Of a DNA stretch of 64,000 nucleotides, positions 52,506 to 60,980 are shown one piece after another; the stretch's first letter is position 1, and every line of letters starts with the position of its first letter. The notes under the pieces are model-generated. The model saw nothing but the letters and a program-made list of their open reading frames with translations, searched no databases and was not told the DNA's origin. The translations under genes were made by a program, and so were the position numbers. Source of the DNA: Nostoc paludosum FACHB-159 (GTDB lineage: Bacteria; Cyanobacteriota; Cyanobacteriia; Cyanobacteriales; Nostocaceae); NCBI RefSeq assembly GCF_014698835.1, contig NZ_JACJTU010000029.1:1-64000 (forward strand), read 5' to 3'.

Positions 52506-53588
52506 ATGGATTTTCAACAAATATTCGATAAACCAGCCCAAACTCAAGCTACCGCACCAGGAAGAGTAAATTTACTAGGCGAACATACAGATTACAACGA
52601 TGGTTTCGTTCTGCCAACTGCGATTCCCCAATCTACGACGGTACAGCTGGGTTTTAGTAGTGAGCATCAACATCACTTTTACTCGGAAAACCTCAACGAG
52701 CAAGTCACAATTTTAGATATTAATCATACACCGTCTGGATTTGCCAGTTATATTTTTGGCTGTCTTGAGGTTTTGCAAAAAGCAGGATACACAATACCAT
52801 CGCTTTGTGTATACGTCCAATCCTCGGTTCCTATGGGTTCCGGCTTGTCTAGCAGCGCAGCTTTGGAAGTGGCAACCCTACGGGCGGTGCGCCAACTTCT
52901 AGACCTTCCCATTGATGATGTTGAAATCGCCCAATTAGCCCAGCAAGCAGAAATTCATTATGCTGGGGTGCAGTGCGGCATTATGGATCAGATGGCTTCT
53001 AGCTTGGCGGATACTGAGCATATTTTGTTTTTAGATACTCGTACTTTAGAACGCCGTGTCATGCTTTTGCCTGACAACACCGAGGTTTTGGTGATTGATA
53101 GCGGCGTACCCCGCACCCTGGCAAGTAGTGGATATAACCAGCGGCGTGCGGAGTGTGAAGAGGCGGCGCGATCGCTAGGAGTTAAAGCACTGCGAGATAT
53201 TACTGATCCTAAAGTAACAGAAAAACTACCCGAACCTCTACGGCGGCGTGCCCGTCATGTGATTACAGAAAATAACCGCGTCTTGGAAGTATTGCAAGGT
53301 GTATCTTCTCAACGCTTTGGCGAGTTGATGAACGCATCCCACGCTAGTTTGAGAGACGATTACGAAGTATCAGTACCTGCACTAGATACCCTAGTAGAAC
53401 TATTGCAAAAAACTCCCGGAGTGTTTGGTGCAAGACTCACAGGTGCTGGTTTTGGCGGTGCTTGTGTGGCTTTGGTTGCGGCTGGTGAAGCCACAAGAAT
53501 TGCAACCCATGTCCTCGAACAATACAACCAAGCTGGTTACAACGGACGAATTTTGGTTCCTTCTTTGGAGTTAAGCAATGCAGCCTAA
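52506..53588 (+). CDS. galK: Galactokinase
   Basis: GalK phosphorylates alpha-D-galactose at C1 with ATP, the first step of the Leloir pathway. The 360-residue GHMP kinase shows the galactose signature PGRVNLLGEHTDYNDGFVLP near the N-terminus, the ATP loop SSVPMGSGLSSSAALEVA (residues ~113-130) and the late GARLTGAGFGGACVAL. It is sandwiched in a tight cluster: the M24-fold gene ends five bases upstream, and the cupin gene starts 11 bases inside its 3' end. The short leader means that its translation probably depends on ribosomes leaving the M24 gene. Confidence 0.96.
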   Translation: MDFQQIFDKPAQTQATAPGRVNLLGEHTDYNDGFVLPTAIPQSTTVQLGFSSEHQHHFYSENLNEQVTILDINHTPSGFASYIFGCLEVLQKAGYTIPSLCVYVQSSVPMGSGLSSSAALEVATLRAVRQLLDLPIDDVEIAQLAQQAEIHYAGVQCGIMDQMASSLADTEHILFLDTRTLERRVMLLPDNTEVLVIDSGVPRTLASSGYNQRRAECEEAARSLGVKALRDITDPKVTEKLPEPLRRRARHVITENNRVLEVLQGVSSQRFGELMNASHASLRDDYEVSVPALDTLVELLQKTPGVFGARLTGAGFGGACVALVAAGEATRIATHVLEQYNQAGYNGRILVPSLELSNAA

Positions 53589-53955
53589 AGTTGTTTATGG
53601 AAACGCAGCCGTTGAAGGGGCAAATCGTTGGGGATGGTTCATCGGTCACTTTATCACCCCTGAAGACGATCCGCGTTCCACAGAAATGTTAGAAGTAAAA
53701 TGGGCTGTTCATAAAGCAGGTGAAAGCAGAACTGATTGGGCAGTCAATAACCAAGCTGCTACGCTTTCAATTCTCATTGACGGGGAATTTCGCTTGCAAT
53801 TTGAAGATAGAGAAATTTTATTAAGTCGTGAAGGTGATTATGTTCTTTGGTGTGCAGGCGTACCCCATTGGTGGGTTGCTGAGTCCGACTGTACAATTCT
53901 GACTGTCAGATGGCCTTCAAGGCCAGGCGATAGTGTTGCATTGCCTGGAATTTAA
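53578..53955 (+). CDS. Small cupin-like protein coupled to galK
   Basis: This is a 125-residue cupin-fold protein with an estimated barrel over residues ~35-120. Typical cupin elements are LSILIDGEFRLQFEDREILLSREGDYVLW and GVPHWWVAESDCTILTVRWP. The cupin histidine pair is incomplete (only GVPHWWV is clear), so metal binding is doubtful. The gene overlaps galK by 11 bp, so it is almost certainly translated from the same message. A role as a sugar mutarotase-like or sugar-binding helper is possible, since galactose metabolism needs an epimerase for the anomers, but this is inference from context only. Confidence 0.75.
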   Translation: MQPKVVYGNAAVEGANRWGWFIGHFITPEDDPRSTEMLEVKWAVHKAGESRTDWAVNNQAATLSILIDGEFRLQFEDREILLSREGDYVLWCAGVPHWWVAESDCTILTVRWPSRPGDSVALPGI

Positions 53956-54185
53956 GGGGCAATAGGCAATAGGCTTGAAGGTAGGTTTTTGTCTGTATTC
54001 TAGGCTCAGTTTATGTCAAAAACTATGGTTTAACTACCATAAATAATTTTAATTATTTGTTACGGAGAATTAGTATAAGCCACTCATTTGGAAAATAGTG
54101 CGCTACCATCGACGAGCAATAAAAAAATCTCCTAGAGGTCTGATATTAATACGCCTCTAGTTATAAGTTAAAGAGGATAACAAAG
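53956..54185. other. Intergenic region with GGCAATA repeat
   Basis: Tandem GGCAATA copies lie at 53957-53971. The remainder is AT-rich, with AAGAGGATAACAAAG before the start of the next gene as its ribosome-binding site. Confidence 0.6.
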
Positions 54186-54995
54186 ATGGTTCAAAGTATA
54201 GGCGGTATAGCGAAATATTCGGCTACCGACCTAGACCGATTAGCTCAACAACTAAATCAAGACGGAATTTGTATCATTCCCAGTCTTTTTGAGCAAAAAT
54301 TAATTGAAGAGTGGGCAGAAGCTTTTGAAAAGTTATTTAGAGAGCGTCAAAATCAACCAGGTGGTTTAGCTCCTCGTGAAGTTGCCCGCTATTATCTGAC
54401 ATTACCTTGGGTTTCTCCATTTGCTAATGAATTGGTTTTTGCGAACCCAGTGATTATGGGTCTTTTAGAGCGTGTTTTCTATCAAGAATACGTCATGGTT
54501 CAGTTGGGAGTTGATGTCCCATTCCAGGGTTCGGATTATCAGGAAATCCATCGCGATTTTCGTCCGTTATTTAGCGACCAGATAGTAACGCCTCTCTACG
54601 CTTTAGCAGTTAATTTCCCACTAGTGGAAGTAACCGCAGAAAACGGGCCGTTCCAAATGGCACGCGGTACCCATGTATTACTGCGGGAAGAGGGATTAAA
54701 GAAGGTTGCCAGTGGTGAAATTCCGATGGAATCTTTTTATATGCAGCCTGGTGACGTGATGGTGCGATCGCCTTTAGCTTTGCACAGAGGTTCCCCAAAT
54801 CGCACGAATCAACCAAGACCAATGGTTGTGATGGGCTATGCTATGCATTGGTTACACACACCAAAAGTAGAATTGACTCTCCAACGAGACTACTATGAGA
54901 GCCTACGAATGGAGATAAAACAAATGCTGCGGTGTCAGGTAGCTGAAGAGTTGCCTAAAGAAAAAGTTGAAACTTACGTAAATTTCAAGTATTAG
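54186..54995 (+). CDS. Phytanoyl-CoA dioxygenase-family (PhyH) Fe(II)/2-oxoglutarate oxygenase
   Basis: This is a 269-residue PhyH-like protein. The iron site is HRD in YQEIHRDFRPLF (residues ~118-129, an H-x-D pair). The distal histidine lies in SPLALHRGSPNRTN (residues ~196-209), followed by arginine positions that can hold 2-oxoglutarate. Family members hydroxylate small molecules or lipids, and several act on secondary metabolites. Its role here is unknown. It may modify the glycan or a sugar-linked product of this locus. Good ribosome-binding sequence (AAGAGG) lies about 12 bases before the ATG. Confidence 0.88.
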   Translation: MVQSIGGIAKYSATDLDRLAQQLNQDGICIIPSLFEQKLIEEWAEAFEKLFRERQNQPGGLAPREVARYYLTLPWVSPFANELVFANPVIMGLLERVFYQEYVMVQLGVDVPFQGSDYQEIHRDFRPLFSDQIVTPLYALAVNFPLVEVTAENGPFQMARGTHVLLREEGLKKVASGEIPMESFYMQPGDVMVRSPLALHRGSPNRTNQPRPMVVMGYAMHWLHTPKVELTLQRDYYESLRMEIKQMLRCQVAEELPKEKVETYVNFKY

Positions 54996-55333
54996 GAGTA
55001 GGGAACAGGGAACAGGAAAGAAGGCTTTCTTAGGTATAGTGAGTTTTTTCAAAAATCAAATATGAGTCCTATATTAAGCTATAGCAATCCTATTTGATTT
55101 GTGAAAGCTAAAGTACATTTGTACGTTGTTCTTGACTGTTGCCTATTCCCTACCTTCATGAGTAATTTTGTAACTCCTGTACGGATTGCTATAAGTTATA
55201 AATATTTTTTATTCAAAAGTTTTTCTTAAAAAAGTTATACCGGGAATTCTATCTGAGGGTAGGAAATCTCTCAACAACTAAAAGGTATCATTTTATTATT
55301 ACAACAACCTATTAAATAAGGGAGAAATTTTTT
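54996..55333. repeat. Intergenic repeat cluster
   Basis: Contains a GGGAACAGGGAACAGG tandem stretch, inverted dispersed ends (TCAAATATGAGTCCTATAT at 55056-55074), and a TATAGCAATCC / GGATTGCTATA inverted pair (55080-55090 and 55183-55193) that bounds a ~114-bp MITE-like element. Confidence 0.7.
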
Positions 55334-55573
55334 ATGCCGTCAGAAATTCCTGAAGATAATCGCAAAGAAGAAGGTAAATACGATCCTCAAGATAACCCTG
55401 GAACCCAAACAACTGTACCAACTACAGAAGAGGGTGATACTCCTCTTGATGAAAGATATCGGATGACTGGTCAAGAATCAGGTACAGACGTTCGTCAAGG
55501 TGCTGAACCTGAAGCTCCTGGCGGTACTATAACCACGCCAGGTCTTCCTAATCAAGGAACGGAATCTCGTTAA
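55334..55573 (+). CDS. Small acidic, hydrophilic protein
   Basis: This is a 79-residue protein with almost no hydrophobic residues and a high proportion of E, D, G, P and T (for example PEDNRKEEGKYDPQDNPGTQ and TITTPGLPNQGTESR). Such a composition is typical of intrinsically disordered, stress-related proteins, but no family is identified. A strong ribosome-binding site (AGGGAG) lies nine bases before the ATG. The next gene, GH43, starts 218 bp downstream. Confidence 0.7.
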   Translation: MPSEIPEDNRKEEGKYDPQDNPGTQTTVPTTEEGDTPLDERYRMTGQESGTDVRQGAEPEAPGGTITTPGLPNQGTESR

Positions 55574-55791
55574 AAAGATTCTTGAATTTAATCAAGATAA
55601 ATGTTCATTTTTGCGATTCCAAGGCTTAGTTTTTCTGAAATTTGCCACAATTTAACTTAATACTTAGGGTGAATCTCTCCAGCTTAAAATTGAAGTAAGA
55701 ATTTTAAGCTGGTCTGCTTAATTTGATAAAAGTCTACGCTATATAACTTATTAGCTTCAACTCTGGCGATCGCAATATTTACGGAATTCAA

Positions 55792-56796
55792 ATGCAAACA
55801 TATACTAATCCGGTCTACAAAGGTTATTTTGCCGATCCTTTTGCTTGGCAGTACCAGGGAGTATATTATGCGATCGGAACTGGTGCAGCAGAAGCACAAG
55901 GAATGGTAGATGCAATAGCAGACGCAGCAAATATTAACTCCAATAACAAATGCGTCTTCCCTCTGTTACGCTCTTTCGACTTTGTGAATTGGGATTTTGT
56001 TGGTAACGCACTATTGCGGCCAGACCCCGCCCTTGGTGATAATTTTTGGGCACCGGAAGTTGCTTACTGTGATGGAAAATTTTATCTCTACTACTCTGTA
56101 GGACACGAGGACAAGAATCATCAGTTACGTGTGGCTACAAGCGATACGCCGTTAGGCCCTTATCAAGATGTTGGCGAACCACTTGTAGATCCAAATTCCT
56201 GTCCTTTTGCCATCGATCCCCACCCATTTTGTGATGATGATGGACAGTGGTATTTGTTTTACGCCGTTGACTTTCTCGATACACCCGATGGAGTCCGTGC
56301 TGGCACCGCATTAGTTGTAGACAAACTCCAAACCATGACTCAGCTTGCTGGTGAGGGGAAAGTCGTTTTGCGGGCGCGGTCTGATTGGCAAAGGTTTTTA
56401 GCCAACCGCTTGATGTATGGTAAAATCTATGACTGGCATACTTTAGAAGGCCCCTGTGTTCGCAAGCATGGAGGTAAATATTACTGCTTTTATAGTGGTG
56501 GACGCTGGGAAACTGAGAACTACGGTGTCGATTATGGCCTTGCTGACAACGTGATGGGGCCTTACTCCGATGCAGGAAACGAAAACGGGCCGCGGGTGCT
56601 AAAGTCTGTTCCGAATTTTGTTAGAGGGCCGGGACATAATTCTATTGTTCTTGGGCCTGATGGTCACACTGAGTATCTTGTCTACCATGCTTGGACAGAA
56701 AATATGGAGATGCGGCAAATCTGCTTAGACAGGCTTATTTGGACACCAGAAGGGCCAATTTGCAAAGGCCCTACCTGGACGCCCCAGAACATCTGA
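55792..56796 (+). CDS. Glycoside hydrolase family 43
   Basis: This is a 334-residue five-bladed beta-propeller enzyme of GH43, a family of arabinofuranosidases, xylosidases and galactan-active enzymes. The catalytic trio is visible: the base aspartate in GYFADPFAW (residue ~14), the pKa-tuning aspartate in CPFAIDPHPF, and the acid glutamate in HTLEGPCVRKHGG. DNFWAPEVAYCDGKFYLYYS and GPGHNSIVLGPDGH are other conserved stretches. No signal peptide is seen, so it acts inside the cell. In the context of GH2, galT and galK it may release galactose, galactofuranose or arabinose from an oligosaccharide. The exact linkage is not predictable. Confidence 0.9.
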   Translation: MQTYTNPVYKGYFADPFAWQYQGVYYAIGTGAAEAQGMVDAIADAANINSNNKCVFPLLRSFDFVNWDFVGNALLRPDPALGDNFWAPEVAYCDGKFYLYYSVGHEDKNHQLRVATSDTPLGPYQDVGEPLVDPNSCPFAIDPHPFCDDDGQWYLFYAVDFLDTPDGVRAGTALVVDKLQTMTQLAGEGKVVLRARSDWQRFLANRLMYGKIYDWHTLEGPCVRKHGGKYYCFYSGGRWETENYGVDYGLADNVMGPYSDAGNENGPRVLKSVPNFVRGPGHNSIVLGPDGHTEYLVYHAWTENMEMRQICLDRLIWTPEGPICKGPTWTPQNI

Positions 56797-56798
56797 TA

Positions 56799-57278
56799 TT
56801 AAAGATTTTGCGATACATTAACACCGCTGACTTTTGCTGGTATGACAATACTATAGTAGCCAGCAGCGATCGCTGCTAATGCGTTAAGCAAAACATTGGC
56901 GCGAAATAATGGCATTAAGCCAAAAAATGTCTTACCCAATGGCAACAATCCAATGATGGCTAGCAACGCATAAGCAATTGTAAAACCACGATTGAATAAG
57001 CGTGCAGCGCTAGTATTGTTGTAAAAAGTGATTCCTAATAATCCGACGGCGCAGCGTACAAGGTTATGCAAAAAGTTGGTGGGAATTGCACCAAACATAT
57101 AACCAAAGCCCGCAGAATAAGCGCCAACAGATTCATCAAGTGGAACAAAAGATTGGCTCGTTCCTGGCAATGAAACCAAAGCTGGTACAAATCCAGCTAA
57201 ACCTAAAGCTAAATAAATGATTCCAATCGCTAAAGCAATGTAACGCTCTATCATTTTTCCCTGGTTGATGTTTTCCAT
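56799..57278 (-). CDS. DUF4383-domain four-helix membrane protein
   Basis: This is a 159-residue integral membrane protein with four hydrophobic helices, the DUF4383 pattern: YIALAIGIIYLALGLAGFVP, FLHNLVRCAVGLLGITFY, FTIAYALLAIIGLLPL and NVLLNALAAIAAGYYS. Members of this family are often stress-induced and of unknown function. The gene is convergent with GH43, with only two bases between the two stop codons, so it is not part of the sugar operon. Confidence 0.85.
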   Translation of the reverse strand: MENINQGKMIERYIALAIGIIYLALGLAGFVPALVSLPGTSQSFVPLDESVGAYSAGFGYMFGAIPTNFLHNLVRCAVGLLGITFYNNTSAARLFNRGFTIAYALLAIIGLLPLGKTFFGLMPLFRANVLLNALAAIAAGYYSIVIPAKVSGVNVSQNL

Positions 57279-58257
57279 CTTTTTTACCCTGTGAAGTGTG
57301 AGATATCTACAAGTAGTAGCTGAATCTATTTTCTTAACATCTAAAAATAGATTGACTCTAGCTTTTTAACTGTCTAAGTGCAATATTTATAATTAAATTA
57401 GGGATTGCACTTTATTAATTTGAAACAGTAATACTAATGTTGTAACTCATAGAAAAAATCGATTTTCTGTCACTAGTTTGAATGTATTCTCTGCCAATAG
57501 TTTTAAGTTTAACTTTAAGTTTTTCACTTGAAATCACAATTTAGCTTAAAAAATAAATAGATATTTTAGAGAAAAAATACATAAACATAAAAGTTTTCAT
57601 AGCTAATTTGCTAATCATTATTAATAACAAAAACCAACATAATATAGGACTCATATTTGATTGCGTGAAAAAAACTCACTTAATCTTCTAGAACCCTGTT
57701 GCCCTTCTCTACGAGATGCTGCGCCCGAAGCGTAGCTATGCCACAGGCTTTTCAGAAGCGATCGCTTGAGGTTTATTAATGCGATAGAAGTATTTTATGC
57801 ATTATCAAAAGCTTTTTAACCTACTTAAGGCATATCACTAGATTGATTTATTAAATTCAAGACTACTATTAATTATTTAAATTTTTTTATGTACGAAAAC
57901 GAACAGACAAAAAGGAAATATACTTATATAATTTTTAGCTAAAAATCAAAGTTTTTGTTACACAACTTAATACTTTGTTGTTGATTTCATTTAGATACTG
58001 ATAAAAATCTAGTACTCAGGACTTAAATAAAAAAGTAATTTTATATTTATTTGGATAGATGATAAAGTAATAAATAAAACAGTATTTTACTGTTAATGCA
58101 GTTGCAACAAAGTATTGATTTTAACGATTTGATATAAAAAGACGCCAAAAAATATGTTGCAAGCTCTTCATCTGGAAGTGAATTTTACCCTGCTTTGAAA
58201 AGAAAAGTATTAGCGATTGGCTAGTCAGAATTAATAATTTAATTAACGAGAGAATCT
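57279..58257. other. AT-rich intergenic region before the GT-Glf gene
   Basis: About 980 bp, very AT-rich. A dispersed repeat end (ATATAGGACTCATATTTGAT followed by AAAAAAACTCAC and TCTTCTAGAACC) lies at 57642-57700, and a GC-rich CGAAGCGTAGC piece at 57725-57760. Promoter elements of the next gene were not resolved. Confidence 0.6.
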
Positions 58258-60696
58258 ATGGCAAGTGAAAAAGCTAAAGTCAAAAACAACGGTACCAGCA
58301 ATATTATTGCGCCAAAACAGCGTAAAACAAAGCGATCGCAGCTAGACGAAATGGAATCATCAAGTGTATCAGTGCTGAATTTAACTTCGTCTCATAAAAA
58401 AGTTAAATCCACAGAAAGCTTTAAAGATACCCCTGATATAGTTTGCTTATCTCATTTACGTTGGAATTTCGTTTATCAAAGGCCACAACATCTACTTAGC
58501 CGTTGCGCTCAAGGAAAGCGAGTCTTCTTTATTGAGGAGCCAATATTCTCCGAAGAACCCTTGAAAAGGTTGGACATCAACGAAGATGCTAGTGGAGTAG
58601 TTGTGGTTGTGCCACATCTACCACAAGGTTTAAGCGAAGAAACAATCAACGCAGATTTACAACTACTAATTGATAGTTTCTTCACAGAGCATAATATCAA
58701 CAAGTACATTTGTTGGTATTACACACCAATGGCGATCGCTTTTACCCGCCACTTGCAACCGCAAACTGTGGTGTACGATTGCATGGATGAGTTATCTGCA
58801 TTCAAAGGCGCATCACCTACCTTAAAAAATTACGAAGCCGAACTATTCCGTCGTGCAGACTTAGTATTTACAGGAGGGCAAAGCCTTTACGAAAGTAAAG
58901 TTAACCAACATCCCAACGTTTATGCCTTTCCTAGCAGCGTAGATGTCGCCCACTTTGGTCAGGCCAGAAATCTTCAAGAACCAGAAGATCAAGCTCATAT
59001 TCCCCATCCTCGCCTGGGATTCTTTGGCGTAATTGATGAACGGATGGATATCGAACTGCTTGCTGGGATTGCCGAAGCTCGTCCCGACTGGCATTTAGTA
59101 ATTATTGGGCCAGTTGTCAAAATCGATCCAGCAACTCTACCACAGCATGAAAATATTCATTATCTCGGTGGCAGAGACTATAAACAGCTACCCGCCTATT
59201 TAGCAGGCTGGGATTTGGCGATGTTGCCGTTTGCGCGTAATGATTCAACACGCTTTATTAGCCCGACCAAAACTCCAGAATATCTTGCCGCAGGAAGACC
59301 CGTAGTATCTACTTCAATTCGCGATGTCGTGCGTCCTTATGGTGAGTCCAAGCTGGTGCGAATTGCAGATACAGTTTCTGAATTTGTTGCCGCTGCCGAA
59401 CAGGCAATGCAAGAAGACACCCCAACCTCAGAATGGTTGAGTCGAGTAGATACCTTTTTAGAAAAAATTTCTTGGGATCGTACTTGGGCATCAATGATGA
59501 AGTTGATTGACTCTGCCATTGCAGCCCGCGATAGTGAAGACAAAGTTAACTCCAAAGGTGCGGTTGGTAAACAAGCGCCAAATATCATTACCAGAGATTA
59601 TGTCTTCGATTATTTAGTCGTCGGTGCAGGTTTCTCTGGTAGTGTGATTGCCGAACGTTTGGCCACTCAGTCTGGTAAAAAAGTGCTGGTTGTAGACAAG
59701 CGCAACCATATAGGCGGCAATGCCTACGACCATTATGACGAACATGGCGTTCTCGTACATAAATACGGCCCCCACATCTTTCACACCAACTCCCGCGAAG
59801 TCTTTGAATACCTCTCGCGCTTTACTAAGTGGCGGTCTTACGAACATCGCGTTCTTGCCAGTGTAGACGGACAGCTCGTTCCTATTCCCATCAACCTCGA
59901 CACCATTAACAAGCTGTATGGTATGAACCTCAATTCATTTGAGGTGGAAGAGTTTTACAAATCCCTTGCCGAACCAGTAGAAAACATCCGCACTAGTGAG
60001 GATGTGGTAATAAGTAAAGTTGGTCGAGTACTGTATGAAAAGTTTTTTAGAAATTACACGCGCAAGCAATGGGGACTTGACCCATCGGAACTTGATAGAT
60101 CGGTAATTGCTAGAATACCTACGCGCACCAATCGTGACGATCGCTATTTTACTGATACTTACCAGGCAATGCCATTGCACGGCTTTACCCGGATGTTCGA
60201 GAATATGCTTAATCATCCGAACATCAAGGTAATGCTGAATACCGATTATCAAGAAATTCAAAAAGTCATACCTTGCCGCGAGATGGTTTATAGCGGGCCT
60301 TTTGACGAATTCTTTGATTATCGTTACGGGAAATTACCATATCGTTCCCTCGATTTCAAACATGAGACACACAATACCAGCGTGTTTCAACAAGCGCCAG
60401 TAATTAATTATCCCAACGAACATCTTTATACTCGTGTGACAGAGTTTAAATACTTAACTGGTCAGGAACACTCTAAGACTAGTATTGTTTACGAGTTTCC
60501 GAAAGCTGAGGGAGACCCTTATTATCCCGTACCGCGTCCGGAAAATAACGAAATGTACAAGCAGTATAAGGCGTTATCTGATACAACACCAGGAGTATAT
60601 TTTGTGGGACGACTAGCAACCTACAAGTACTACAACATGGATCAATGTGTTGCTCAGGCATTGTCTGTGTACAAACAAATTGGGGTTAAGGCTTAA
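58258..60696 (+). CDS. glf: Glycosyltransferase / UDP-galactopyranose mutase fusion
   Basis: This is an 812-residue two-enzyme protein. Residues ~60-430 are a GT-B-type glycosyltransferase (CLSHLRWNFVYQRPQHLLSR, VYDCMDELSAFKGA, FISPTKTPEYLAAGRPVVST). Residues ~448-812 are UDP-galactopyranose mutase, a flavoenzyme that interconverts UDP-Galp and UDP-Galf. Visible motifs are the FAD loop VVGAGFSGSVIAERLA, RNHIGGNAYDHYD, YGPHIFHTNSREV and RIPTRTNRDDRYF. The fusion could deliver UDP-Galf directly to a transferase. The first ~55 residues are a charged, probably disordered leader. The start ATG is preceded by AACGAGAGAATCT. The neighbouring galT, galK and GH genes support galactose-linked metabolism. 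Confidence 0.93.
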   Translation: MASEKAKVKNNGTSNIIAPKQRKTKRSQLDEMESSSVSVLNLTSSHKKVKSTESFKDTPDIVCLSHLRWNFVYQRPQHLLSRCAQGKRVFFIEEPIFSEEPLKRLDINEDASGVVVVVPHLPQGLSEETINADLQLLIDSFFTEHNINKYICWYYTPMAIAFTRHLQPQTVVYDCMDELSAFKGASPTLKNYEAELFRRADLVFTGGQSLYESKVNQHPNVYAFPSSVDVAHFGQARNLQEPEDQAHIPHPRLGFFGVIDERMDIELLAGIAEARPDWHLVIIGPVVKIDPATLPQHENIHYLGGRDYKQLPAYLAGWDLAMLPFARNDSTRFISPTKTPEYLAAGRPVVSTSIRDVVRPYGESKLVRIADTVSEFVAAAEQAMQEDTPTSEWLSRVDTFLEKISWDRTWASMMKLIDSAIAARDSEDKVNSKGAVGKQAPNIITRDYVFDYLVVGAGFSGSVIAERLATQSGKKVLVVDKRNHIGGNAYDHYDEHGVLVHKYGPHIFHTNSREVFEYLSRFTKWRSYEHRVLASVDGQLVPIPINLDTINKLYGMNLNSFEVEEFYKSLAEPVENIRTSEDVVISKVGRVLYEKFFRNYTRKQWGLDPSELDRSVIARIPTRTNRDDRYFTDTYQAMPLHGFTRMFENMLNHPNIKVMLNTDYQEIQKVIPCREMVYSGPFDEFFDYRYGKLPYRSLDFKHETHNTSVFQQAPVINYPNEHLYTRVTEFKYLTGQEHSKTSIVYEFPKAEGDPYYPVPRPENNEMYKQYKALSDTTPGVYFVGRLATYKYYNMDQCVAQALSVYKQIGVKA

Positions 60697-60980
60697 AAAG
60701 AGAATTCAGAATTCAGAATTCAGTAGGGTGCGTTGGGACTCATGTCCGTAACGCACCGCAAATCTGGGATGGTGCGTTAGCTTCGGCGTAACACACAATA
60801 CTAGCGTGGCAAGCCTTAAATTGTGCATTAGAAAACTCTTGTGGGATGGGCATCTCGCTCGTCCAGTGCGGGCAAGATGCCCACACTACAAGAAAACTTA
60901 TTGCAACATCTAAGGCTTGCCACGCCACTACAAAACTCTACCTTTCTAGATCAAGAAAATATCAGCTTGAGTTGTAAATT
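60697..60980. repeat. Repeat cluster with MITE-like element
   Basis: AGAATTC tandem units at 60702-60721 are followed by a GTAGGGTGCGTTGGG / GGTGCGTTAGC element. Then comes a MITE-like element at about 60799-60930, with inverted arms CTAGCGTGGCAAGCCTTAAA and TAAGGCTTGCCACGCC and a nested GGGCATCT / AGATGCCC hairpin. The minus-strand frame over it is not a gene. Confidence 0.75.

Noticed and set aside
60740..60928. Minus-strand 62-codon frame
   Set aside because: It is entirely made of the inverted-repeat element between two genes.
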